From Aliiroseovarius salicola (GTDB taxonomy: Bacteria > Pseudomonadota > Alphaproteobacteria > Rhodobacterales > Rhodobacteraceae): a DNA stretch of 64,000 bases. A program made the translations under genes and the position numbers. Below, piece after piece: positions 56,993 through 64,000 of this stretch; position 1 is the stretch's first letter; the number at the start of each line of letters is the position of its first letter. A model generated the notes under the pieces. That model worked only from the letters and a program-made list of their open reading frames with translations, did no database searches and had not been told where the DNA came from. The DNA lies in the NCBI RefSeq assembly GCF_027891095.1, contig NZ_JAQIIO010000005.1, positions 1 through 64,000 on the forward strand, written 5' to 3'.

Positions 56993-59893
56993 TTAGCCCT
57001 TGTCCTTGAGCGCAAGAAGAGCGGCGAACGGGTTGTCCGGGTCCACTTTCTTTCCCTTGCTCGACGGGCCGGTGGAATAGGTCTTGGGCTTGTTGTCGCG
57101 CTGCGGCTTGCCGCCTTTGCCCCGACGATCGCCCTGACCTTTCCCGCGTGGTTTACCACCATCACGGTTGCCATCGCGGCGCTTGCCACCCTGCCCTTTT
57201 CGGTCGCCCTGGCGCTCGCCAGCTTCGCGACGCTGACCTTGACCACGCCCCCCCTGACGACGGTTGAACCCGCCCCAGGCAAAGGTGAAAAAGACTTCCA
57301 TTTCCGGGGCTTCTGCAGTCGCCTCTGCGGCAACATCCTCAACCGGTGTTTCAACCGGTGTTTCTGAGGGGGCTTCCGCAGGAACTTCTGCCGGGGCCTC
57401 TGCCGGTGTCTCAACCGGGGCTTCGACTGGCGCTTCGACTGGAGTTTCAGGCGGGGTTTCTTTCGGAGCCTCTTGCGCGTCGGTGGAAACGGTTTCGGCT
57501 TTCACTTTCGCACGCTCACCTTTTTCAGCCTTGTAGCCCAGACCCTGCATAAGGTCGGCAAATTGCTCGAGCGTCATACCGGTGATCGACAGCATATCCG
57601 CCTTGGCCTCAAAACCGCCACGGCTGTCTTCCACGCGCAACTGATCCGCGAGACGTTCCAGCATGTCGATACGAATCGCGCGCTGGCCAGCGGGGCGATA
57701 CCCTGACAGGAGATAAGCAGACGCATCCACGGCCTCGATCACCGGAATGGTCACAAGACCAGGAGGCGGAGCTTCTGGGAATTCCTGCAAATCCTGCCAC
57801 AGCGAATGCAGCACAAGGCGCAGACGGGTCGGCGCAGGCTTCAGCAGGAGCGGCATGAAGATGGTGAACTGACCAAAACGAATGCCGTGCTTGCGCAGCG
57901 CGCCGCGGGCGTCCTGATCAAGATCCTTGACCTCACCGGCGACCTTGTCGCGCGCGATGATGCCCAGCTCTTCGACCATGCGGAAAGCAAAGCCACGCGC
58001 CAGCCCAGACAGAGTTTCGTCTTTTTGCATCGCCAGAAGAGGCTCAAACAGCGCCACCACCTTGCGGTCGATGAAATGCTGCAAGCGGCGCGTGACCTTT
58101 TCGGCCACGTCCGTCCCAGCTTCTTCGTCTACAAAAGCTTCGACGCGCGGTTTCATCACGTCGTCACCTTTGACCAGCTTGCCTACCGCATGCTCGCCCC
58201 ACATCAGGCCACCCTGCTCGGTAAAATCAAGCTCGGTATCGGGCGCGTTATAAAAACGGTCCGCCCGCAGGTGGAACTCAGGGGCCATAGCCTGAAGGCT
58301 GGCGGCACGCAGGGTTTTTGCCTCTTCCGGGCTTTGCGAGCTGTCCTGGCTAAACCGGAACCCTTCCAGACGACCAACAAACTGGCCTTCCACTGTCACT
58401 TCACCCTTGTCATTCACGTCAGCCACGAGGCTCTCCTTCTGCTTCAACCGGCGCAGAAGCACAGACGTGCGCCGGTCAACAAATCTTTGGGTCAGTGCAT
58501 TGTGCAATGCATCCGACAATCGGTCTTCTACAGCACGGGTGGCCCCGCGCCAATGGGCAACATCACGTAACCAGTCGCGGCGTTGCGCCACATAGGTCCA
58601 TGTGCGAATAAAGGCCAACCGTTTCGACAATGTGTCGATATCACCATCTGTCCGGTCGATGCGTTTCACCTGTCGTGCAAACCAATCTTCGCGAATCTCT
58701 CCGTGCTGGTGCAAGTCCTTGAACAGGCTTGTAACAAGGTTCGCGTGTTCGCCGTGGCTGATCCCCCGGAAATCCGGCAGGCGACAGACCTCCCATAACA
58801 GTTGCGTCGAGGCCCCATCGGTAGCCCGCGCCGCCACTTCGTCATCCCGTGTCATCATCTTGAGCGCAATCAGGTCGTCAGCCTCCCGTGCGCGTGTCAG
58901 GTGTTCATTGCCACTGGGCGCTTCTAAGGAACGGATCAGAGCTTCGGGATTGCCAAATTGCAAATCCGCGTTGCGCCACATGAGTTTCTTTTGCGGGGTA
59001 AAACGGTGGTTGGTGATGGCCTCCACCACCTCTTCGGCAAAGGCGGGTGCCTCACCAGTTACCCCAAAGGACCCGTGGTTCATATGGCGCCCGGCACGCC
59101 CTGCAATCTGTGCAAGCTCATGGGGAAACAATGGGCGCATCCGTCGACCGTCAAATTTTTCAACGGCCGAAAACGCCACATGATCGATGTCGAGGTTGAG
59201 CCCCATCCCAATCGCATCCGTCGCCACGAGGTAATCCACATCCCCGTTCTGATACATCTCGACCTGAGCGTTTCTTGTGCGCGGAGACAGCGCCCCCATC
59301 ACCACGGCAACACCACCCTTCTGGCGGCGCATCAGCTCTGCGATGGCATAGAGGTTGTCCACAGAGAACCCGACAATGGCAGATCGGCCCGGCATACGGC
59401 TGATTTTTTTTGATCCGCCATAGACCAGTTCGGAAAATCGTTCACGCCGGATGAACTCGACCTTGGGCACCAATGCCGCAATCACGCCCCGCATCGTGTC
59501 AGATCCCATTAACAGGGTCTCTTGGGTGCCACGCATATGCAACAGGCGGTCGGTGAAGACATGGCCTCGCTCGGGATCGCAGCTGAGTTGGATTTCATCA
59601 ATCGCCACAAAATCCGCGCCCATACCAGGGGGCATCGCCTCGACCGTGCAGACCCAGTATTGCGCACGATCCGGCACAATCCGCTCTTCCCCGGTGACCA
59701 GCGCAACGACATTGGGACCACGCAAGCCCACCAGCTTGTCATAGACTTCACGCGCCAAAAGACGCAGCGGCAGGCCAATCACACCGGTGCGATAGCCCAG
59801 CATTCGCTCAAGCGCATAGTGGGTCTTGCCGGTGTTGGTCGGACCAAGAACCGCAGTGATACGATTGCCGGCGCGGGCCGTGTCGGAAACCAT
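56993..59893 (-). CDS. SUV3-like ATP-dependent RNA helicase with repetitive acidic and basic tail
   Basis: This 966-residue superfamily 2 helicase is the bacterial relative of the mitochondrial degradosome helicase SUV3. Motif I is GPTNTGKTH (17-25), motif II DEIQ, and motif VI QIAGRAGRH; a SUV3-type C-terminal domain follows. After residue 800 the protein has a tract of Pro-Glu-Ala-Val-Thr repeats (809-863), a short VFFTFAWGGFN block, a Gly-Arg-Lys-Gln-rich basic region (878-936), and a conserved-looking end DPDNPFAALLALKDKG. The tail should be disordered and bind RNA. It is followed without a gap by the S4 protein gene. Confidence 0.9.
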   Translation of the reverse strand: MVSDTARAGNRITAVLGPTNTGKTHYALERMLGYRTGVIGLPLRLLAREVYDKLVGLRGPNVVALVTGEERIVPDRAQYWVCTVEAMPPGMGADFVAIDEIQLSCDPERGHVFTDRLLHMRGTQETLLMGSDTMRGVIAALVPKVEFIRRERFSELVYGGSKKISRMPGRSAIVGFSVDNLYAIAELMRRQKGGVAVVMGALSPRTRNAQVEMYQNGDVDYLVATDAIGMGLNLDIDHVAFSAVEKFDGRRMRPLFPHELAQIAGRAGRHMNHGSFGVTGEAPAFAEEVVEAITNHRFTPQKKLMWRNADLQFGNPEALIRSLEAPSGNEHLTRAREADDLIALKMMTRDDEVAARATDGASTQLLWEVCRLPDFRGISHGEHANLVTSLFKDLHQHGEIREDWFARQVKRIDRTDGDIDTLSKRLAFIRTWTYVAQRRDWLRDVAHWRGATRAVEDRLSDALHNALTQRFVDRRTSVLLRRLKQKESLVADVNDKGEVTVEGQFVGRLEGFRFSQDSSQSPEEAKTLRAASLQAMAPEFHLRADRFYNAPDTELDFTEQGGLMWGEHAVGKLVKGDDVMKPRVEAFVDEEAGTDVAEKVTRRLQHFIDRKVVALFEPLLAMQKDETLSGLARGFAFRMVEELGIIARDKVAGEVKDLDQDARGALRKHGIRFGQFTIFMPLLLKPAPTRLRLVLHSLWQDLQEFPEAPPPGLVTIPVIEAVDASAYLLSGYRPAGQRAIRIDMLERLADQLRVEDSRGGFEAKADMLSITGMTLEQFADLMQGLGYKAEKGERAKVKAETVSTDAQEAPKETPPETPVEAPVEAPVETPAEAPAEVPAEAPSETPVETPVEDVAAEATAEAPEMEVFFTFAWGGFNRRQGGRGQGQRREAGERQGDRKGQGGKRRDGNRDGGKPRGKGQGDRRGKGGKPQRDNKPKTYSTGPSSKGKKVDPDNPFAALLALKDKG

Positions 59894-59923
59894 TTGAAAG
59901 CCTTTTCGCGGGCAGGTTACGGG

Positions 59924-60469
59924 TCAGATATTGGTGCCCAGCTGGAGGTTCAACCGCGCCACCGCCTCTTTTACGTCGGCATTTCGAGGATGTATAGCAA
60001 GGACTTGGCGGTAAAAACTTAGTGCCATTTCAGGCTCTCCAAGCATTTCCATGACAACAGCCACCCCTTCAAGTGCATCGAAATGGCGTGGTTCAAGCAC
60101 CAAAACCCGACGTAAATCCTCAAGGGCAAGACCGAACCGCTCGGCCCGGAAAAATGCGGTCGCCCGCATATGCCAACCTTCGGCAAAGTCCGGCGCATGA
60201 TCCGTCAGTGCCCCAAGGTGATCAAAAGCCGCCTCCAGATCCTCTCTTTCAATTGCCTCCCGACCACGTTGAGCCAAAAGGTCCATGGCATTTGATCCCG
60301 ACCGCGCCCAACGGGATTGAATTGTTTGTTCCAACGCCAGCCAATTGCTGTCATCTGCTTCTTTCAATTGGGAAAAAAGCACATCCATGCTCACGTCCTG
60401 CTGATCCTGCGCGGTCGCTGGGAAAGTGGCACAGAGAGCAAGGCATATGGCGCAGATTATAAGCTTCAT
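59924..60469 (-). CDS. TPR-repeat periplasmic protein
   Basis: This protein of about 181 residues has a signal peptide ending near ATA (MKLIICAICLALCATFPATA) and three tetratricopeptide repeats, for example AEGWHMRATAFFRAERFGLA and FDALEGVAVVMEMLGEPEMA. The ATG at 60469 is chosen for the signal peptide; an ATG at 60514 is too far upstream. The TPR fold suggests binding of another protein. It lies just upstream of the helicase gene (30 bases), so the two may be cotranscribed. Confidence 0.83.
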   Translation of the reverse strand: MKLIICAICLALCATFPATAQDQQDVSMDVLFSQLKEADDSNWLALEQTIQSRWARSGSNAMDLLAQRGREAIEREDLEAAFDHLGALTDHAPDFAEGWHMRATAFFRAERFGLALEDLRRVLVLEPRHFDALEGVAVVMEMLGEPEMALSFYRQVLAIHPRNADVKEAVARLNLQLGTNI

Positions 60470-60650
60470 ACCCAATCTTAGCGCGGCATTCCCGATCTGG
60501 GCAATGGCGACCACAACAAGTGAACGTGAATAGCTTCCCAGACGTCACACGCAGAAATAGGCGTTTACGCGGGCGTAAAGCATACGCTAGGCTCTAGGGT
60601 GAAAATATTCGCCTGCCCTCTTCGGGCCGGGCAAAACTGGAGGAATATAC

Positions 60651-60941
60651 GTGAGTGACGTGATCACTGCGGCAGTAGCCGCCCTGAGTGAAAAGATTGA
60701 AGGCGGGTTTGATGCTGGCACCGCAAAGTTCGTGATCGAGGGCGAAGGCGCCATCATCGTGGATGGTGATGGTGTTCGTGCCAGCGACGACGAAGCAGAC
60801 GTAACACTGACCGCTGATACAGAGGTGTTCGAAGACATGCTGTCAGGCAACCTGAACCCAACCACGGCATTTATGACCGGCAAATTGTCTGTTGAAGGCA
60901 ATATGGGGCTGGCCATGCAATTGGGCAGTGTTCTGGGCTAA
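60651..60941 (+). CDS. SCP2 sterol-carrier-domain protein
   Basis: This 96-residue protein is a single SCP2 domain. Blocks such as AKFVIEGEGAIIVDGDGV, DVTLTADTEVFEDMLSGNL and FMTGKLSVEGNMGLAMQL are typical, with the lipid tunnel between sheet and helices. The GTG start at 60651 follows GGAGG. Bacterial SCP2 proteins bind fatty acyl chains or lipids; the precise ligand is unknown. It precedes an alpha/beta hydrolase gene by 24 bases, so lipid handling is a likely shared role. Confidence 0.88.
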   Translation: MSDVITAAVAALSEKIEGGFDAGTAKFVIEGEGAIIVDGDGVRASDDEADVTLTADTEVFEDMLSGNLNPTTAFMTGKLSVEGNMGLAMQLGSVLG

Positions 60942-60965
60942 GCCCTCGCTGACAGATTGCTTCCA

Positions 60966-61925
60966 ATGCTCCATATGCAAAAAGCGCCTCTCTTTGAAGA
61001 TATAGCAAAGGGGCCCGAACGCGGTCAGGCCTACTGGTTGACCGCGTCTGACGGGGTGCGCATTCGAGTGGGGCATTGGCCTGCGACCGGGACTGAGAAC
61101 AAGGGCAGTATTCTGCTTTTTCCCGGGCGCACTGAATACGTCGAGAAATATGGTCTCATAGCGTCCGAACTGACTGTCCAGGGCTATGACGTTCTGGCGA
61201 TTGACTGGCGTGGTCAGGGTCTGGCTGATCGTTCTGATCCTGAGCGCGACCTTGGGCATGTCGGAACGTTTTCCGAGTACCAGATGGATGTGCAGGCCAT
61301 GCTTGGTCAGGCAGAACTGCTCGAACTGCCCCGCCCTTGGTATTTGATCGGCCACTCAATGGGGGGCTGCATCGGCTTAAGAGCCCTGCAAGAAGGGCTG
61401 CCCGTCGACGGTGCGATATTTTCGGCTCCAATGTGGGGTATTGTCATGTCCGCCGCCATGCGCCCGGTCGCATGGGGTCTGAGCTGGGCGCTTCACAAAA
61501 GCCGGTTTAAAATGATGCTCACCCCCGGCACAACGCGCGAGACCTATCTTTCACTGGCACCGTTCGAGGACAATCTCCTGACCACAGATCTGGAGATGTT
61601 TGACTACATGCGCGATCAGGCATCAGTACATCCCGAACTGACACTTGGAGGTCCGACGACGGGCTGGCTCTATGCAGCGCTGATAGAGACGCGGGCGTTG
61701 ATGGCATTGCCACCGCCACCGGTCAAAACAGTTACCTTTCTTGGCACGCAAGAGCGGATCGTGATGTCTGAACCGATCATCGCCTACATGGAAAACTGGG
61801 AACAAGGGCATCTCGTCATGGTAGACGGCGCTGAACATGAAATCATGATGGAGGCGGCCCCAATCCGCCAACAGGTCTATGACGCGCTCGCGCAGCTTTC
61901 CGAAAAACAGGAAGAGCCAGCCTGA
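60966..61925 (+). CDS. Alpha/beta hydrolase (lysophospholipase-like)
   Basis: This 319-residue protein has the serine-hydrolase nucleophile elbow GHSMGG, an oxyanion region LFPGRTEYVEKYG and the DWRGQGLADR block, features of the lysophospholipase L2/monoglyceride lipase group. The terminal His lies in DGAEHEIMME. No signal peptide is present. The ATG at 60966 is chosen over a TTG at 60957. Operon with the SCP2 gene suggests hydrolysis of a lipid ester. Confidence 0.88.
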   Translation: MLHMQKAPLFEDIAKGPERGQAYWLTASDGVRIRVGHWPATGTENKGSILLFPGRTEYVEKYGLIASELTVQGYDVLAIDWRGQGLADRSDPERDLGHVGTFSEYQMDVQAMLGQAELLELPRPWYLIGHSMGGCIGLRALQEGLPVDGAIFSAPMWGIVMSAAMRPVAWGLSWALHKSRFKMMLTPGTTRETYLSLAPFEDNLLTTDLEMFDYMRDQASVHPELTLGGPTTGWLYAALIETRALMALPPPPVKTVTFLGTQERIVMSEPIIAYMENWEQGHLVMVDGAEHEIMMEAAPIRQQVYDALAQLSEKQEEPA

Positions 61926-61953
61926 CACGCAGGCAAGGCTCATATAGAAATGC

Positions 61954-63558
61954 TTAGGTCAGGTGTTTCACCAGCTGCTGGGTGGACCCGTCCAGCCCAT
62001 CAACGGACACATCTCCGGCCATAACCGGTTCCAGCGCCACGGCGAGTTCCTTGCCCAGTTCAACGCCCCATTGGTCATATGAATTGATCCCGAGCACCAC
62101 ACCTTCAACAAAAACCCGGTGTTCATAGAGCGCAACAATCTGTCCGAATATGCGCGGGGTGAGTTTGGGGTAGACCAGCGTGGTAGAGGGACGATTTCCG
62201 GGGAACACACAATGGGCAGCTTGGCGAGTTCGCTCTTCCCCTTCGAACCCTGCGGCCGCCATCCGCGCTTCGGCTTCTTCCATCGATCGACCCAGCATAA
62301 GGGCCTGAGATTGTGCAAGGCAATTGGCCACGAGCAAACGGTGCTGATGCGCAAGATCAGGTTCGTGACCCTCTTTGGCCACCATAAACTCACACGGCAC
62401 AATCGCGGTGCCCTGATGGATCAGCTGATAAAACGCGTGCTGCCCGTTGGTGCCAGGTTCTCCCCAGACCACAGGACCGGAAACGGTCTCAAGCGCGGCG
62501 CCATCCATGCCAACGCGTTTGCCGTTCGATTCCATTTCGAGCTGTTGTAAATACGCAGGTAGTCGCGCCAGACGTTGCTCGTAAGGGAGCACGGCACGGG
62601 TCGCATAGCCGCAGATCTGGTGATGCCAGATCCCCACGAGGGCCAGCATCAGGGGCAGGTTCTCGCGCCCTTTGGCCGAGCGGAAATGCGTGTCCATTGC
62701 GCGGGCACCGTCCAGCATCTCGTCAAATCGATTTGCCCCGATGGCGATCATCAGCGAAAGCCCGATTGGTCCCCACATGGAATATCGACCACCAACCCAG
62801 TCTTCAAAACCGAACACCCGCTCCGGCGAAACTCCCCATTCCGTAGTTTTCTCTTCGTTTGAGGACAGCGCCACCAACTGATGCCCTGCGGCCTCTTCAC
62901 CGACCTCGCGCGCGATCCAATCCCGTGCGAATTTCGCATTTGTCATCGTCTCGATTGTTGTGAACGTCTTTGAGGCCACAATCACCAGTGTATTCGCTGG
63001 ATTGAGCCCCTTGAGCGTGTCGTGAATATGCGCCCCATCCACATTCGAAACGAAATGCACTTTGGGGCCATCATGATATGGCGCAAGCGCCTGAACAGCC
63101 ATTGCCGGTCCAAGGTCCGAGCCCCCGATACCGATATTGACCACATCAGTATAACGCCCACCAGTCGGGGTGCGGATTTGCCCGGACCGCAGACGAGAAG
63201 AAAAATCCCTCATACGTTTCAAAGTCTTGTGAACTTCGGGGATCACATCCTCACCATCCACGAAAACTTTCCGGGCGGTCGAAGCTCGCAGGGCGGTGTG
63301 CAACACAGCACGCCCTTCGGTCTCATTGATCTTCTCGCCTGAAAACATCGCTTCGCGGCGATCCTCCAATCCAGCGTCTTTTGCCAGAGCCAGCAGGAGG
63401 TCCACCGCCTTGTCATCAAGCGCGGTCTTGGACCAGTCAAACAGCATTTCGGCGGCGGAAGTTGAAAATCGATCGGCACGATCCGGGTCTTCAAACAGGT
63501 CAGAAATTCGTCGCGCCTGTACCTCAGCCCAATGGCCAGCCAAACTGTTAAAAGTCAT
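61954..63558 (-). CDS. pgi: Glucose-6-phosphate isomerase
   Basis: Pgi interconverts glucose 6-phosphate and fructose 6-phosphate. The 534-residue protein has the signature blocks [46 protein letters not shown] (with the catalytic Glu) and [15 protein letters not shown]. It follows the 6-phosphogluconolactonase gene by 24 bases on the same strand, the zwf-pgl-pgi order common in Rhodobacteraceae, with zwf expected beyond the right edge. These genes feed the Entner-Doudoroff and pentose phosphate routes. Confidence 0.96.
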   Translation of the reverse strand: MTFNSLAGHWAEVQARRISDLFEDPDRADRFSTSAAEMLFDWSKTALDDKAVDLLLALAKDAGLEDRREAMFSGEKINETEGRAVLHTALRASTARKVFVDGEDVIPEVHKTLKRMRDFSSRLRSGQIRTPTGGRYTDVVNIGIGGSDLGPAMAVQALAPYHDGPKVHFVSNVDGAHIHDTLKGLNPANTLVIVASKTFTTIETMTNAKFARDWIAREVGEEAAGHQLVALSSNEEKTTEWGVSPERVFGFEDWVGGRYSMWGPIGLSLMIAIGANRFDEMLDGARAMDTHFRSAKGRENLPLMLALVGIWHHQICGYATRAVLPYEQRLARLPAYLQQLEMESNGKRVGMDGAALETVSGPVVWGEPGTNGQHAFYQLIHQGTAIVPCEFMVAKEGHEPDLAHQHRLLVANCLAQSQALMLGRSMEEAEARMAAAGFEGEERTRQAAHCVFPGNRPSTTLVYPKLTPRIFGQIVALYEHRVFVEGVVLGINSYDQWGVELGKELAVALEPVMAGDVSVDGLDGSTQQLVKHLT

Positions 63559-63582
63559 CTATTTACCTCTGAAAAGTCAAAG

Positions 63583-64000
63583 TCACGCGGCCCAGTGGAC
63601 CGTCATGGCTCCAAGAACGATTTTGACCGGCGCTTCCATCGCATCTTCTGCATTCATCGCGCGCGCCAAGGCGTCGCGTTTAAGCCGTCCAGTGATCACC
63701 AGATGTTTGTTCACTGCCGAGTTCAACACACGGGCCGACAGGGTCATTCGCGGTTCCACCGCCCCAGGTGCACGCATCGGCAACAAGGCGGGCGCATGTG
63801 GGGCAAGCGCCTCTTCAAGGCGATCTGCCCCCGGAAACAGGCTTGCGGTGTGCATATCTTCGCCCATCCCCAACAAAACAACTGACAAGGGCAAACACCC
63901 TTCAATCCTGTCAGCCAGCGCTTCCACGCTTTCTTCAGGGGTTTCTGTGGGGTGATACAGAGGGATCAGGTTGGCCTTGGCGGCGCGGCTTGTCAGCAGA
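63583..64000 (-). CDS. pgl: 6-phosphogluconolactonase, C-terminal part (5' end cut by the window)
   Basis: The frame runs off the right edge, so only the last 138 residues or so are present. They include LLTSRAAKANLIPLY, a conserved LPLSVVLLGMGEDMHTASLF block (the usual motif is GMGEDGHTASLFPG, with Gly here replaced by Met) and FPGADRLEEALA. Pgl hydrolyses 6-phosphogluconolactone to 6-phosphogluconate. The gene starts outside the window. It is the upstream partner of pgi. Confidence 0.9.
   Translation of the reverse strand, partial: LLTSRAAKANLIPLYHPTETPEESVEALADRIEGCLPLSVVLLGMGEDMHTASLFPGADRLEEALAPHAPALLPMRAPGAVEPRMTLSARVLNSAVNKHLVITGRLKRDALARAMNAEDAMEAPVKIVLGAMTVHWAA

Noticed and set aside
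57340-57470. A tandem nucleotide repeat that could be a CRISPR-like or satellite array
   Set aside because: The repeats are irregular and in frame. They encode the Pro-Glu-Ala-Val-Thr tract of the helicase tail.

Overview
The window looks like the chromosome of a marine alphaproteobacterium of the Rhodobacteraceae (Roseobacter group). The grounds are the gene families and their order: a soxSRT / soxVXYZABCD thiosulfate-oxidation locus, a soxBDAG sarcosine oxidase operon, a BCCT betaine-type carrier, a SUV3-like helicase followed by an S4 protein, 7Fe ferredoxin and CarD, and many Tat substrates. This assignment is inferred from content; no rRNA or tRNA gene is visible to confirm it.

Layout. 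0-2.5 kb is an accessory edge: a tyrosine recombinase and an IS110-family transposase broken by one in-frame amber codon. 2.5-13 kb is an amino-sugar utilisation locus. A leftward operon runs murQ, substrate-binding protein, two permeases, Gfo/Idh oxidoreductase, ABC ATPase. The divergent rightward operon encodes a BadF-type kinase, a GntR/HutC regulator, a SIS-domain deaminase (NagB-II type) and NagA. Two near-identical 16-bp sites in the divergent promoter are likely operators for the GntR protein. 13-13.7 kb is a gene-poor scar. 13.7-23.3 kb is an uncharacterised cluster (aldehyde dehydrogenase, metal-site-deficient M19 dipeptidase homologue, BCCT carrier, two proteins of unknown function, Ldh-family oxidoreductase) with divergent LysR and GlxA-type regulators. 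23.3-29.4 kb holds heterotetrameric sarcosine oxidase (with a delta subunit lacking its zinc cysteines) and a short-chain dehydrogenase.

29.7-43 kb is the sulfur region. SoxV, X, Y, Z, A, B, C, D and W run leftward and SoxS, SoxR and SoxT rightward. Behind soxW lies a module resembling the H2S-detoxifying bigR operon: DUF302, a two-gene YeeE/YedE carrier, an ETHE1/Blh-like metallo-beta-lactamase and a separate DUF442 protein. SoxR has a cysteine pair with the spacing of SqrR/BigR persulfide sensors, and an exact ATTC-N8-GAAT site lies upstream of soxX. So one persulfide-responsive regulator may control both thiosulfate oxidation and sulfide detoxification.

43-64 kb is mostly housekeeping: flavin reductase, MetY, a SIMPL protein, 4-hydroxyphenylpyruvate dioxygenase with a divergent Lrp regulator, CobT and CobS, CarD, ferredoxin, S4 protein, SUV3-like helicase, TPR and SCP2 proteins, an alpha/beta hydrolase, Pgi and a truncated Pgl at the right edge. 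It also contains a 940-residue protein that looks like a GspL/PilM-like domain joined through one membrane helix to a GspC/PilP-like domain, with no secretion genes nearby. No CRISPR array, prophage structural gene or replication origin was seen.
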